Positions 8,369-20,260 of a DNA stretch of 64,000 bases are shown in pieces. Made by a program: the position numbers and the translations under genes. The stretch's first letter is position 1; the number at the start of each line of letters is the position of its first letter. Origin of the DNA: Aquiflexum balticum DSM 16537 (lineage in GTDB: Bacteria; Bacteroidota; Bacteroidia; Cytophagales; Cyclobacteriaceae); the NCBI RefSeq assembly GCF_900176595.1, contig NZ_LT838813.1:3428001-3492000 (forward strand). The letters run 5' to 3'. The notes beneath the pieces are model-generated. The model made no database searches. It had not been told where the DNA came from and saw only the letters and a program-made list of their open reading frames with translations.

Positions 8369-8390
8369 TTATTTTAAAAGAGAAAAATAT

Positions 8391-8966
8391 ATGAGAAATA
8401 CACTTTTGATTTTATTGATAGTGGTTTTGCCTTTGATCGTAAACGCGCAGGAAAAACCTGTTACACAATCTATCTACCTTGAATTGGGTGGTGCAGGATT
8501 GCCTTATTCCCTGAATTATGATTTCAGATTTGACAAAGACAGGATAGATTCTTGGGGAATGCGGGTAGGTGCCGGGGGATATTCAATTTCAGGTGGGGAT
8601 TCTTTTTTTTCAGCCCCTATTCAGGTTAATAAATTATTCGGAAAAAATGGTCACTATTTTGAATTTGGAGCTGGTGCCACATTTTTGGCTTTTAGTAGGG
8701 AAACATACTCCTACTGTCAATCAGGCTATAATGATCCTGATACGGGCGAGTTTATATGTACTGATTTATTTACTTCCCGTAGCGATTTTACCGAGTTTAT
8801 TCTGGAAATTGACGGCTCCCCAAATGTCATGGGAACCCTGAATTTTGGATATCGGAAAATTCCTGTCGATGGAGGTTTTATGTGGAAAGTAAATCTTAAT
8901 CCGATATTCAATAACAGTGGTTTTTGGCCATTGTGGGTTGGAGTTGGATTTGGTTATGCTTTTTAA
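8391..8966 (+). CDS. outer-membrane beta-barrel-like protein, second tandem paralogue
   Basis: A 191-residue protein homologous to the preceding one, with signal peptide MRNTLLILLIVVLPLIVNAQ. I chose the ATG at 8391 because a complete signal peptide starts there; the frame is open further upstream to 8316, but that part overlaps the end of the previous gene. It shares DFRFDKDRIDSWGMRVGAGGY and ends in FWPLWVGVGFGYAF. It differs from the first copy mainly in a central loop carrying two Cys (YCQSGYNDPDTGEFICT), which could form a disulfide on the surface. No function can be assigned. Confidence 0.72.
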   Translation: MRNTLLILLIVVLPLIVNAQEKPVTQSIYLELGGAGLPYSLNYDFRFDKDRIDSWGMRVGAGGYSISGGDSFFSAPIQVNKLFGKNGHYFEFGAGATFLAFSRETYSYCQSGYNDPDTGEFICTDLFTSRSDFTEFILEIDGSPNVMGTLNFGYRKIPVDGGFMWKVNLNPIFNNSGFWPLWVGVGFGYAF

Positions 8967-9087
8967 TAAGGGAAGCTGGAATACCGAAGTTGATCTGAAT
9001 CGGTTCTTTTAACCTGCTTTCAAAATAGTTTTGGGTTCTATCGATAGGAAAGCTGAAATAAATGTAAGCGAACACGGTGGGTAATTA

Positions 9088-10326
9088 TTATCTAATCTGT
9101 CCGTTTCCTTTTATGATCCATTTATAGCTTGTAAGCTCATTTAAGGCCATAGGACCTCTTGCATGAAGTTTCTGTGTGCTGATTCCGATCTCCGCTCCCA
9201 TGCCAAATTGGTTGCCATCAGTAAAAGCAGTGGAGGCATTTGCATATACTGCTGCCGCGTCGACCATCTTCAGAAATTTGTCGATGTTGGCCTGATTCTC
9301 GGAAATGATGGCTTCACTGTGCCTGGAACTGTATTTAGAAATATGGTTTAATGCCTCATCTAAGTCCGATACAGTCTTGATGGACATTTGAAGTGATAAA
9401 AATTCCATCCCAAAATGTTCGTTTTTTGCTTTTTCAACTGCATGTTTTCCTTCAAGCGTTGCATATGACTTTTCATCGGCAAATATCCTCACTCCTGAAT
9501 CCAAGACCGGTTTTAAGAGTTCTGGAAGTTCATTGATTCTGCTCTCATGAATGATCAAACAATCCAGACTATTGCATACACTTGGCCGTCTTGTTTTGGC
9601 ATTATGTATAATGGCTTTTCCTTTGGTTAGGTCACCTGTTTCATCAAAAAAAGTATGCACAATTCCGGCCCCGGTTTCAATTACAGGTACTTTGGCATTT
9701 TGCCTCACGAAATCAATCAGCCCTTGACTTCCACGGGGAATGATAATATCCACCAAACCCACGGCTTCCAAAAGTGCTTTTGTAGCTTCCCTTTCCACAG
9801 GTAAAAGTTGATAGGCATCTTTTGGAATATTATTCAATTCGAGCGCTTGATGTATCAGAGAAATGATCGCCATGTTTGAATGCTCAGCATCAGCACTGCC
9901 TTTCAGTACGAGGCCGTTGCCCGATTTAAGTGCCAGGCTAAATACATCAAAGGTAACATTTGGCCTTGCCTCATAAATAATTCCCAATACGCTTATGGGA
10001 ACGGAGATTTTTTGAAGTTCAAGACCATTTTCTAAAATTTTGCTTTCCAAAATCCTGTTCAAAGGAGAGGGCAATGATTCAACCTGTGCAATTTCATTAC
10101 AGATATTTTTTATTCTTTCTTCAGAAAGTAAAAGACGGTCATATTTCGGATCATTGTGATCCATCTTGGCCAAATCCTGAAGGTTTGCCTGCAAAATAAA
10201 ATCTATGCTATTGAGTGAAATTTCCCTAAGTGATTGGAGCGTTTGGATAATTTCCCTTTCTGTTAGTAAAGGTAAATTTCTTGTCGCGGATTTGACGGAT
10301 TGGAAAATATACTTGTAATCAGTCAT
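9088..10326 (-). CDS. proA: glutamate-5-semialdehyde dehydrogenase (gamma-glutamyl phosphate reductase)
   Basis: ProA reduces gamma-glutamyl phosphate with NADPH to glutamate semialdehyde, the second step of proline synthesis. Family blocks are [45 protein letters not shown] and the catalytic-Cys region [14 protein letters not shown], with the end block [20 protein letters not shown]. The chosen ATG at 10326 gives 412 residues, close to the family length, and overlaps the proB stop by 8 bases (ATGACTGA), a coupling arrangement. Longer starts at 10350 and 10452 would run deeper into proB and add no conserved sequence. Confidence 0.93.
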   Translation of the reverse strand: MTDYKYIFQSVKSATRNLPLLTEREIIQTLQSLREISLNSIDFILQANLQDLAKMDHNDPKYDRLLLSEERIKNICNEIAQVESLPSPLNRILESKILENGLELQKISVPISVLGIIYEARPNVTFDVFSLALKSGNGLVLKGSADAEHSNMAIISLIHQALELNNIPKDAYQLLPVEREATKALLEAVGLVDIIIPRGSQGLIDFVRQNAKVPVIETGAGIVHTFFDETGDLTKGKAIIHNAKTRRPSVCNSLDCLIIHESRINELPELLKPVLDSGVRIFADEKSYATLEGKHAVEKAKNEHFGMEFLSLQMSIKTVSDLDEALNHISKYSSRHSEAIISENQANIDKFLKMVDAAAVYANASTAFTDGNQFGMGAEIGISTQKLHARGPMALNELTSYKWIIKGNGQIR

Positions 10327-11401
10327 GTTGGAATAAGTAGAGGTAGTCATAATGGATAAAAGGCTTTTGGTTCTTTTTCCCCAATACCTGTAAAGCTGTT
10401 GCGGAATTATATTCTGATTTTCCCAAGCCGATTTTCTCGCCATTTTCACCAATGATCCGGATGATATCTCCTTTTGAAAATTCTCCTGAGATTGAGCCGA
10501 TTCCTATGGGAAGGAGACTGATGATTTTTTCGGAAGCCAAAGCTGATTTTGCACCGTCATTGATCACCACTTCACCTTTATAATATTGTTCGCCATGAGC
10601 CAGCCATTTTTTTTGACTTTGTTTGGAGGGCTTTGGTTCAAAATAGGTAAATGGAACGTTTTCCTCTAAAATCCCTTGAAGAATATAATCTTTTTTGCCG
10701 TTGCCTATGATTACCTGAATTCCTAGATCAGCAGACTTTCTGGCCATGGTAAGCTTGGTCAACATTCCACCTCTTCCAAATGAGGATTTGGTAGGGCTTA
10801 TCATAGAACCAAGTTCCGGCATTTTATGTCCGATAACAGGAATCAATTTAGAATCAGGGTCGGAGGGAGGCCCGTCATAAACCCCATCTACATTGGTCAT
10901 CAGGATTAAAGTATCTGCGTTGACCATGGCTGCCGTTAGAGACGCCAATTCATCGTTGTCAGTAAACATCAATTCTGTAATAGCCACAGTATCATTCTCG
11001 TTGAGGATGGGTATAATTCCTTGGGACAATAAGCCCAGGATACAGTTGCGCATATTCAGATAATGTTTTCTATCCCTGAAATCTTCTTTGGTAACCAGGA
11101 TTTGAGCTACTTGGTATCCATTCGTTGCAAAAAGGTTTTTGTATTTTTGGATGAGGGCAATCTGACCTGCAGAGGCCCAGATCTGTTTTTTGAGAACAGG
11201 ATTCATTTTTTCCTGAAGAGCTATTTCCTGTCTTCCAAAGGCCACAGCCCCTGAGGTTACCAACAATACTTGAATTCCTTTTCTTAACAGAATTGCAACT
11301 TGTCCTACCAAATGCTTCATGCGGGCCTCATCAGGTTGACCTGAATCAGAAGTAACCACATTTGAACCTATCTTGATGACTGCACAGTGAATCGGAAGCA
11401 T
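10319..11401 (-). CDS. proB: glutamate 5-kinase
   Basis: ProB phosphorylates glutamate to gamma-glutamyl phosphate, the committed step of proline synthesis. The 360-residue protein has an amino-acid-kinase domain ([69 protein letters not shown]), followed by a C-terminal PUA-like domain ([26 protein letters not shown]). This matches full-length bacterial ProB, which is feedback-inhibited by proline. It lies directly upstream of proA, with an 8-base overlap, in a two-gene operon. Confidence 0.95.
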   Translation of the reverse strand: MLPIHCAVIKIGSNVVTSDSGQPDEARMKHLVGQVAILLRKGIQVLLVTSGAVAFGRQEIALQEKMNPVLKKQIWASAGQIALIQKYKNLFATNGYQVAQILVTKEDFRDRKHYLNMRNCILGLLSQGIIPILNENDTVAITELMFTDNDELASLTAAMVNADTLILMTNVDGVYDGPPSDPDSKLIPVIGHKMPELGSMISPTKSSFGRGGMLTKLTMARKSADLGIQVIIGNGKKDYILQGILEENVPFTYFEPKPSKQSQKKWLAHGEQYYKGEVVINDGAKSALASEKIISLLPIGIGSISGEFSKGDIIRIIGENGEKIGLGKSEYNSATALQVLGKKNQKPFIHYDYLYLFQHD

Positions 11402-11606
11402 TGCGTATTATAAAATTGACACAATATTAGGTCAATAATTAAAAAAATACTAAAAATGATCTAATTTGATCATGTTATGATTTTTTGTTCAACAGGATCA
11501 AAGTACTTATCCAGAACTGATAACCTAGAAAGTTCGGATATTTTAGGTTGTTATTGACACACCCTTTCTTTAATTTAAGGGATTATATTTTCGCATAAAT
11601 TGGTGT

Positions 11607-11966
11607 ATGGCAAGTAACGTATTCGGAGAAGAACTGATAGTTTGCAGTTCTGAACCTTTGACAGGATATTACAGAAATGGATGTTGTGAGACAGGAGTTG
11701 ATGATTTGGGAACTCATACGGTTTGTGCTGTAATGACGGATGAGTTTCTACAATTCAGTTTCAAAATGGGTAATGACCTTATCACTCCGAGACCTGAGTG
11801 GTCTTTCCAAGGCTTGAAGGCAGGGGATAAATGGTGCCTTTGTGCCGGTAGATGGATGGAAGCATATCGGGCAGGTTGTGCTCCAAAAGTAATATTGGAG
11901 GCATGTAATGAAAAAACACTACAATATATTTCCTTGGAAGAGTTGGTGGTTTTTTCTTTTCATTGA
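11607..11966 (+). CDS. DUF2237 family protein
   Basis: A 119-residue protein of the DUF2237 family, recognised from NVFGEELIVCSSEPLTGYYRNGCCETG, the DLGTHTVCAVMTDEFL stretch, and the WCLCAGRWMEA and GCAPKVILEACNE blocks. Several conserved Cys (in GCC, WCLC, GCAP) suggest metal or redox chemistry, but the family has no known role. It has no signal peptide. It converges on the large surface-protein gene: both end with CAT-TGA inside a short palindrome at 11961-11979, only 7 bases apart. Confidence 0.85.
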   Translation: MASNVFGEELIVCSSEPLTGYYRNGCCETGVDDLGTHTVCAVMTDEFLQFSFKMGNDLITPRPEWSFQGLKAGDKWCLCAGRWMEAYRAGCAPKVILEACNEKTLQYISLEELVVFSFH

Positions 11967-11973
11967 CAAGTTA

Positions 11974-14900
11974 TCAATGGAGGATTATTTTTTTGGTTTC
12001 AACTTGATAATTGCTGTAAATTTTCATCAAATAAATTCCTTTTTCCAATCCACTAAGGTCAATTTCAAATATTCTTCCTGATTGGTTTGGTAAGCTGATG
12101 ATTAAACTACCCTGAGCATTATAAATGGAAATGCTGGCATTTTCAAGATTTTGGTTTTCTGATAAGATGTTCACTTTTCCTTGAGTTGGGTTGGGATAAA
12201 CTTTGACCGCCAATTTTTCCTGGATCTCATTAAGAGTCACCCCCACCGCTTTGAAAGTCTCTGAAGTACCATCAAAATCTGTTTGGGTCAATCTGTAAAA
12301 CTGTCTTCCAAAAACCGCATTTTCGTCGATGAATTCGTAATTCAGGATAAGGTCTGAATTTCCTGCTCCCGCCACTATACCTATTGGAAACCAATCTTGC
12401 CCATCAAAGGACTTCATGATAGTGAAAAAAGCATTATCTTTTTCGGATACAGTTGACCATGAAACCTTGATTTGCCTGTCGCTGATTGGAGTTGCAGAAA
12501 AGGAGAGTAGTTCGATTGGTAAAATTCTGAAGGACTGTCCTAATGTAAAAATATCATTGGACCAATTGGAAACTGCCGTTTGATTCCGGACTGTACCCGA
12601 AGTTTCATCACCGGCTAACCCTGCCTGACCCAAATCAATCCATTCAGATCCATTCCATTGTACCACAATAAATTCAGCAAAATCCACAATTGGACAGGTT
12701 CTGTCATCGGACCAGGATAAAGTTACAGAAGGATTTGCAGAGCCATTTGTTCTTTCGAATTCCCAATATTCGCATTCATTGACCACCCCAATACTGCTTT
12801 CTTTACTTTCCCTGTCATAAGGAACCAAATCAGGGTTGATATGGAAAAATCTTCCAGTAAAATGGAAAGCGGTTGAACCCCCACCTCCAAAACTGGAAGT
12901 GGTCAATGGCGCATAAAATCCCCCATTTCCAAAAGGATAGGTAAATGCAGTATTTCCGATTTTTCTTATTCTTCCATCTACATGGCTGGCATTGGACCCT
13001 CCTGTGACGGATGAATTATGGAGAAACGTAATCATGTTTTCCTCATTCTGAACAATTCCATTATTCAGGGTCATATTTACACCTAGCGTAAATGGTACCA
13101 AAACATCTAGAGTGCCGGTGGTATTAACTGTAAGTCTATTTATCCTAGGTTCATTAAAACTATCTCCCAGAAGTTGCTGTACAGCATTCCCGACTATTTC
13201 CACTACGCCATTTCCGGCTCCAAAGATAATAGGACTGGCTGAACCAACCGTAGAAATATTTCCCAAGAAAGTGCTGGTATTGTTCCTTGCCGGTTCCAAT
13301 AATCCGGAACCATTTTGGTTGAAGATTACATTTCCCCTGAATTCATCTCCTCCTACGGAATTAGCTAGGCGGATTCTACCATTTCCATTATTTGTCAAAT
13401 TGAAATTCCCAAAAATATTTCCACCTTGCCAATCATTGTCTGTACCACCATTTTTAATCATTGTGGTGGTTGTTCCTGCTGCAGTACTGAACCTATTACC
13501 ACCTGTCATCACTATTGCACCTGCAGATATAAATGAATTGGTTCGGGCAAATCGACTGTTATTTTGGAATGTCAAACTGTTTCCTCCGGTACTTGAAGTG
13601 CTGACTGAGAAATTTCCCTGAAATGAAACATTATTGGACAAAAATGTTTCCGGTTGAAAGTTACCATTTGGAGTTGCTGTGCTTTGGAAAAAGTTTCTGA
13701 TCTCAAGAAAACCACTATTGAAATCAGTGGTTTGAAGGCTTCCTACAGATAAAAGGCTTGTACCGCCATTCCTGCCAAAATAGAAACCTCCTGTCGACGA
13801 ATTATTGATAGTAACTGTAGATGCAAAGGTATTTGAGCCATTTCTGGCTATGTCAAATTCACCTGAATTATTGTTTGAAAAAACTGAAGTTGATGTAAAG
13901 GTATCTCCGATGCCATTATTGGTCATCCTAATATAGTTTGCGGCATTTTTGACAAACTCTACTGTTCCAAAAGTATTTCCCCCATTCCAATTGACGTTTC
14001 CCCCGCCATTTTTTTCAAAATAGCTATTTGTACCCCCATTGGAACTGAACTCCGAATTGCCCCCCAAAGTGAGTTGTCCATTGGATATGAAGTTATTGTT
14101 GGATGCAAATCTGACATCTGCCTGTAAATTCATGTCGCCGGATGTGGTCACTGAAAAATCTCCTTCAAAGGAACTGTTTCCTACTGTAAAGGTGATAGGT
14201 AAAAATGGTCCATTAGGTATATCCTGATTCTGAGTGAAATTTTGAACGGTAAGAATTCCGGTATTAAATCCTGAGGTAATCAGACTACCATTGGTTTGAG
14301 TACTGTTGCCACCTCCTGCACCAAATCGAATACTTCCGCTGGGATTTGTGTTATTTATTTCAATCTGATCACCAAAAGTATTTGTTCCGTTCCTGGCGAT
14401 ATCAAATTCACCGGAATTGTTATTTGAAAAAACTGAAGTTGAAGTAAAGGTATCTCCCATGCCATTGTTGGTCATCCGGATATAGTTTGCAGCATTTTTG
14501 ACAAACTCTACGGTTCCAAAAGTATTTCCTCCATTCCAATTGACGTTTCCCCCGCCATTTTTTTCAAAATAGCTATTTGTACCCCCATTGGTGCTGAACT
14601 CCGAATTACCACCCAAGGTGAGTTGTCCATTGGATGTGAAATTGTTGTTGGATGCAAATCTGACATCTGCCTGTAAATTCATATCTCCTGATGTGGTCAC
14701 AGTGAAATCTCCTTCAAAGGAACTGTTTCCTACTGTAAAGGTATTTGGTTCGAACGGACCGTTGGCAAAGTTTGTAAGCTGATCGAAGTTCCGAATATTC
14801 AAATTTCCCGTAGTAAAGTTTGTAGTCGTCAATGCACCATTCTGTAGTTCATTGGTTCCCCCATTCAACCCAAAACCTATGGTTCCTCCCGCATTTATAT

Positions 14901-16710
14901 TGTTTATCGTGATTTGGTCCATATAAATGTTGGTGCCACTTCGACCTATATCCAAAGTATTGGTACCATTATTAATAAAAACACTGGTACCAAGGTATTC
15001 ATCTCCGTTTGTATTAGCGAGCCTCAATAAGTTATTGCTGTTGTTGGTGATAATGACATCTCCATTGAAAGTATTGCCACCTTGCCACACAAGGTTTCCA
15101 GGAGTATTGTTTTCCAATATAAAATTACCAGTGCTGTTGCCACCACCCCAAGTGACATTCCCTCCTCCGTTTCGTATCATTGTAGTGGTATTACCAGGAT
15201 TACTAAAAGTATTTCCACCAATGACCATTACAATATTTCCAGTTGCAGTAAATGAATTATTCCCTCCAAAACTGCTGCCACCCGTGAAGGTTGTCTGCCC
15301 AATAGTAGTGATAGAAAAATCTCCATTAAATGAACTGTTTTCAACCTCGAAATTCAAGGGGTTGAAAGGTCCATTTGCAATATTGTCCAACTGGGTAAAT
15401 CTCCTGATGGTAAGAGTCCCATTGGTAAGGTCATTGGTGTTGATTCCACCACTGCTTTGTACGCTAGTTCCGGTTTGTGCGGCTGTTCCGCCAAACCTTA
15501 TATTCCCAGCACCATTGTTATCAATAGTAATTTGATCAGCAAAAGTTGTGTTTCCGTTGAAAGCAATATCCATGGTGCTGGTACCATTGTTTATAAAATG
15601 TACCGTTCCACCAAAAACATCTCCCAGTGTGTTTGCAATTCTGAATATGTTATTGGAATTATTGGTTATCAGAACATTACCGTTAAAGGTGTTATTTCCT
15701 TCCCAAGTCATGTTGCTGGGAGCATTATCTGTAAATGTCAAAGCCCCAAATGAATTTCCTGGCCCCCATATTACCGCTCCACCACCGTTTCTTGTTATAG
15801 TTGTAGTCCCGGAAATACTATTGAAGGTATTTCCGCCATTAGGTATGGCAAACTGATTTCCAGAAATAAACTGGTTGTTTGAAGCAAAGGTATTTGATCC
15901 CGCTAAAGTCAGGACACCTGTTGTAGTGGCAGAAAAATCTCCTAAAAATGTTGAATTTGAAATGGTTAACGTAGTAGGATTAAATACACCATTTGGTAAT
16001 GTATTGAGTTGGGTCAAATTATTGATGATTAAAACACCAATGTTGAAGTCTGAGGTATTTAAACCCCCATTTGATAGCGTAGAAGTCCCTCCCCCTTGTC
16101 CTATGTTCAATTGATTGTTTGCAACAGTATTATTGATGGTTACTTCTTCCTCAAATGTATTGGTTCCATTATAAGCGATTTCCAGACTTCCTACACCATT
16201 TTTATTGAATACCACAGTCGAATTGAAAGTATCCCCATTAGTGGCAGCCAGTCTTAACCGGCTGTTATTTAAATTTGTGATGATTGTTGGTCCATTAAAT
16301 ACATTTCCTCCGGTCAAATCATTATTTCCTCCGCCATTTTTAATTATGGTCATGTTTCCATCAAATACCATATTCTGCATTTCCAGAATATTTCGGGAAG
16401 TCTCTATAGTACCATTACTGATAGAACCCCCTGTGAGGTTCAAGTCTCTGACATTCAATTCAAATCCATTGAGGTTAAGTACCCCTGCTGATACGGATAA
16501 GTCTCTTACCGTAATATCTGAAGGCAAAAAAGGTTGATTGGGGGCTGTGGCATTATCGATGATAACATCACTCCCCGGTCCTGGAACCGTAGCTGGCGTC
16601 CAATTACCTGGGGTGTTCCAGTTATTGCTTAAGTTTCCAGTCCAGGTCTGGGAAAAACTTAAATGAGAAATAGCTAAAAACAGATATAGAAATAATGAAT
16701 TCTTTTTCAT
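11974..16710 (-). CDS. giant repetitive cell-surface protein with T9SS type A sorting domain
   Basis: A 1578-residue secreted protein. It has a signal peptide (ending HLSFSQ), then an N-terminal block WTGNLSNNWNTPGNWTPATVP common in surface proteins, then about five to six Asn/Gly/Thr-rich repeats of roughly 180-200 residues, each with a segment like NGPF.P.TF.V.NSSFEGDF. This composition suggests a long beta-helix stalk. Toward the C-terminus there is a region WNGSEWIDLG, the segment LLSFSATPISDRQIKVSWSTV, and last the ~75-residue type IX sorting domain with VYPNPTQGKVNI and KGIYLMKI. It is probably exported by the T9SS and attached to the surface as an adhesin or gliding-related filament. 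Repeats 3 and 4 are nearly identical. Confidence 0.88.
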   Translation of the reverse strand: MKKNSLFLYLFLAISHLSFSQTWTGNLSNNWNTPGNWTPATVPGPGSDVIIDNATAPNQPFLPSDITVRDLSVSAGVLNLNGFELNVRDLNLTGGSISNGTIETSRNILEMQNMVFDGNMTIIKNGGGNNDLTGGNVFNGPTIITNLNNSRLRLAATNGDTFNSTVVFNKNGVGSLEIAYNGTNTFEEEVTINNTVANNQLNIGQGGGTSTLSNGGLNTSDFNIGVLIINNLTQLNTLPNGVFNPTTLTISNSTFLGDFSATTTGVLTLAGSNTFASNNQFISGNQFAIPNGGNTFNSISGTTTITRNGGGAVIWGPGNSFGALTFTDNAPSNMTWEGNNTFNGNVLITNNSNNIFRIANTLGDVFGGTVHFINNGTSTMDIAFNGNTTFADQITIDNNGAGNIRFGGTAAQTGTSVQSSGGINTNDLTNGTLTIRRFTQLDNIANGPFNPLNFEVENSSFNGDFSITTIGQTTFTGGSSFGGNNSFTATGNIVMVIGGNTFSNPGNTTTMIRNGGGNVTWGGGNSTGNFILENNTPGNLVWQGGNTFNGDVIITNNSNNLLRLANTNGDEYLGTSVFINNGTNTLDIGRSGTNIYMDQITINNINAGGTIGFGLNGGTNELQNGALTTTNFTTGNLNIRNFDQLTNFANGPFEPNTFTVGNSSFEGDFTVTTSGDMNLQADVRFASNNNFTSNGQLTLGGNSEFSTNGGTNSYFEKNGGGNVNWNGGNTFGTVEFVKNAANYIRMTNNGMGDTFTSTSVFSNNNSGEFDIARNGTNTFGDQIEINNTNPSGSIRFGAGGGNSTQTNGSLITSGFNTGILTVQNFTQNQDIPNGPFLPITFTVGNSSFEGDFSVTTSGDMNLQADVRFASNNNFISNGQLTLGGNSEFSSNGGTNSYFEKNGGGNVNWNGGNTFGTVEFVKNAANYIRMTNNGIGDTFTSTSVFSNNNSGEFDIARNGSNTFASTVTINNSSTGGFYFGRNGGTSLLSVGSLQTTDFNSGFLEIRNFFQSTATPNGNFQPETFLSNNVSFQGNFSVSTSSTGGNSLTFQNNSRFARTNSFISAGAIVMTGGNRFSTAAGTTTTMIKNGGTDNDWQGGNIFGNFNLTNNGNGRIRLANSVGGDEFRGNVIFNQNGSGLLEPARNNTSTFLGNISTVGSASPIIFGAGNGVVEIVGNAVQQLLGDSFNEPRINRLTVNTTGTLDVLVPFTLGVNMTLNNGIVQNEENMITFLHNSSVTGGSNASHVDGRIRKIGNTAFTYPFGNGGFYAPLTTSSFGGGGSTAFHFTGRFFHINPDLVPYDRESKESSIGVVNECEYWEFERTNGSANPSVTLSWSDDRTCPIVDFAEFIVVQWNGSEWIDLGQAGLAGDETSGTVRNQTAVSNWSNDIFTLGQSFRILPIELLSFSATPISDRQIKVSWSTVSEKDNAFFTIMKSFDGQDWFPIGIVAGAGNSDLILNYEFIDENAVFGRQFYRLTQTDFDGTSETFKAVGVTLNEIQEKLAVKVYPNPTQGKVNILSENQNLENASISIYNAQGSLIISLPNQSGRIFEIDLSGLEKGIYLMKIYSNYQVETKKIILH
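13825..14181 (-). repeat. near-identical internal repeat, copy 2 (adhesin unit 4)
   Basis: This 357-base segment encodes 119 residues that differ at about five positions from the copy at 14374-14730. The copies are exactly 549 bases (183 codons) apart, so the frame is kept. Confidence 0.85.
14374..14730 (-). repeat. near-identical internal repeat, copy 1 (adhesin unit 3)
   Basis: This is the partner of 13825-14181. The encoded blocks GDMNLQADVRFASNNNF and GTVEFVKNAANYIRMTNNG are identical in both copies, unlike the other, more diverged repeats of this protein. Confidence 0.85.
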
Positions 16711-17037
16711 CGTGGGTGATCGGTGAAGAAGTAATTTAATTGAATAGAAAATCGCTTAAATGGGTAATTAAGTTTTAAATACAGATTTTATCATTTTGAA
16801 AAATACTAATTATATTTAATGAAATATTTACAATCTGATATTGAAAGTTACCAATAAATATTTAAATAATGATATAAATTGGTAAAAAAACTAAGGTGTA
16901 TTTATTATTTAATTCATCAAATAAAAAAATAGTAAATTCTTTTTGATTGAAAAGGGACTTCAATAAATTTCCCTGGTCAAGTGTATCAAATTTTAACAGC
17001 CTTTATAAAAACCCAATTCTTTATTGTATTAATCAAA
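16711..17037. other. 327-base intergenic stretch without a recognisable gene
   Basis: Very AT-rich, with no open frame, hairpin terminator or clear promoter that I could support. It must hold the promoter of the leftward surface-protein gene. Confidence 0.6.
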
Positions 17038-18045
17038 TTAAAACCAATGTTTTTTCTTGAAGTACCGAATCATTGCCAATGTTGAGATCAAGAATAATGA
17101 CCAAATCAAAATGTACCCATACTTCCATTGAAGTTCGGGCATAAATTCAAAGTTCATACCATATACTCCCGCAATAAAAGTAAGTGGGATAAAAATAGTA
17201 GCAATGATGGTTAAAGTTTTCATCACTTCATTTTGTTTGAGGCTTATATTTGACATAAAAATCTCTACCAACGTTGTTATTGACTCTCTTTGCATTTCCA
17301 AATTTTCCATGATTTCAACGGTGTGTTCATACACATCATTGATGAAAGGAGCAGTTCTCTTCTTAATAAAGGGACTTTCTGATTTTCTCCAAGCAGCGAT
17401 CATTTCCCTTGTGGGCCAGATAATTTTTTTGATTTCCTGAAGGGCTTTTCTTTTAAGATAGATATCACTCAATTTTATTTTTTGAGAATCATTGGTGATT
17501 TCATCCTCTATTTCTTCAATTGTGTTGTCCATCATTTCAAGAATCACATAATATTGATCTATGATGGCATCCAACAAAGTATAAGTAAAATAATCCGTCC
17601 CCATTTTCCTCATTCTTCCATGGGGATTTTCCAACCTCAACCTGATCGGATCAAAGATGTCATAGGTGTTTTCCTGAAATGAGATGATAAAGTTTTTGCC
17701 AAATACAAAGCTGACCTGTTCTATTTCCAAAGCTGTAATGTCTTTTTTGGTATAGATCATCTTTGAAACCAAAAAAATGAAATGGTCAAATTCCTCCAAT
17801 TTAGGTCTTTGTTGGTTGTTTTTTATGTCCTCTATTGCAAGGATATGGATGTCAAAAATATCAGCAATTTCATTTAATAGTTTAGCATTTTTCAAATCAC
17901 AGACATTCAGCCAGAATTTTTTTTCAGAATCCATAAAGGGCTTTATTTCCTCAGTGGAGCTTAGATGATGCTTCTCAAAAAAATTCTCACCAAAAGAATA
18001 TAGCTCTAAACTTACAGGCTGCGCCGAAGACTTGTTCGTATCCAT
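17038..18045 (-). CDS. corA: CorA family magnesium/cobalt transporter
   Basis: A 335-residue inner-membrane channel for Mg2+ (and Co2+). The long N-terminal cytoplasmic region contains the mixed alpha/beta domain and the helix rich in EEIEDEI. The C-terminus has two membrane segments; the first is followed by the diagnostic YGMNFEFMPE (GMN at 296-298) in the periplasmic loop, and the protein ends with the basic KKKHWF tail. Its ATG begins at the base directly after the stop of the response-regulator gene, so the two are translated from one mRNA. It might therefore be controlled together with a signalling protein. Confidence 0.93.
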   Translation of the reverse strand: MDTNKSSAQPVSLELYSFGENFFEKHHLSSTEEIKPFMDSEKKFWLNVCDLKNAKLLNEIADIFDIHILAIEDIKNNQQRPKLEEFDHFIFLVSKMIYTKKDITALEIEQVSFVFGKNFIISFQENTYDIFDPIRLRLENPHGRMRKMGTDYFTYTLLDAIIDQYYVILEMMDNTIEEIEDEITNDSQKIKLSDIYLKRKALQEIKKIIWPTREMIAAWRKSESPFIKKRTAPFINDVYEHTVEIMENLEMQRESITTLVEIFMSNISLKQNEVMKTLTIIATIFIPLTFIAGVYGMNFEFMPELQWKYGYILIWSLFLISTLAMIRYFKKKHWF

Positions 18046-18423
18046 TTACAAAATGCTTTTTATTTTTTCAGGTGTAAGCGGCTTTTCAATGAAACCAAAT
18101 ACACATTTGTATTCAGAGGCTCTTTGTCGGTCTTGAAAATCAATAGAACTGGACAAAACTACGATCTTGTCGTTTCTTTCACTGAACTCCAAAATATAAT
18201 GATTCAAAAAATCCCAACCATTCATAACCGGCATATTGATATCCAAGAATATTAATGTGTTTAAACTTTTATCCAGCCGCCTTAATTTTTCAATTGCTTT
18301 TTCAGCTTCTAAAAATTCCTCTACTATGGGAGAAATATTCAATCTCGTAATTAACCTTCTGTTGATTAGATTATTGATTGGGTCATCATCTACCAAAATA
18401 ATGGAATGGAAAGAATTCATCAA
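18046..18423 (-). CDS. single-domain response regulator (receiver only)
   Basis: A 125-residue CheY-like protein consisting only of a receiver domain. The acidic triad is Asp12-14, the phospho-acceptor is Asp61 in LIFLDINMPVMNG, the switch Ser is in VVLSSS at 91-93, and the conserved Lys is at 114 in FIEKPLT. There is no output domain, so it must act by protein contact. Its stop codon abuts the corA start with no gap. No histidine kinase lies nearby. The first Met (18423) and the next (18420) are both possible starts. Confidence 0.88.
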   Translation of the reverse strand: MMNSFHSIILVDDDPINNLINRRLITRLNISPIVEEFLEAEKAIEKLRRLDKSLNTLIFLDINMPVMNGWDFLNHYILEFSERNDKIVVLSSSIDFQDRQRASEYKCVFGFIEKPLTPEKIKSIL

Positions 18424-18540
18424 GTACGAGATAGTATTATTAATTTAAATTATATAATTCAGATTCAAATATACTTACTCTATTTTAAAACTTTTAATAA
18501 CTTTTAAAATAGCTACTTTTCAAATTGCCCACATAAAATA

Positions 18541-18571
18541 AAAAGAGGGGCTTTTTTGGAGCCCCTCTTTT
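18541..18571 (-). terminator. terminator of the groESL operon
   Basis: AAAAGAGGGGC and GCCCCTCTTTT form a perfect 11-pair stem around a 9-base loop; it lies just after the groEL stop and ends in T on the leftward strand. Confidence 0.9.
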
Positions 18572-18590
18572 AAAATGGAATATTTGATGA

Positions 18591-20231
<1,641 letters not shown>

Positions 20232-20260
20232 TTAGGTTTTTGATAGTTTGAAATAGATGA

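Noticed and set aside
11961-11979. CATTGA-N7-TCAATG palindrome holding both convergent stop codons of DUF2237 and the adhesin gene
   Set aside because: The 6-bp stem is too weak for a confident terminator and may arise because both genes end in CAT-TGA.
13112-15856. Several long rightward open frames inside the T9SS adhesin gene
   Set aside because: They are shadows of the repetitive Asn/Gly/Thr-rich coding sequence, with Pro/Leu/Val-rich translations and no motifs.
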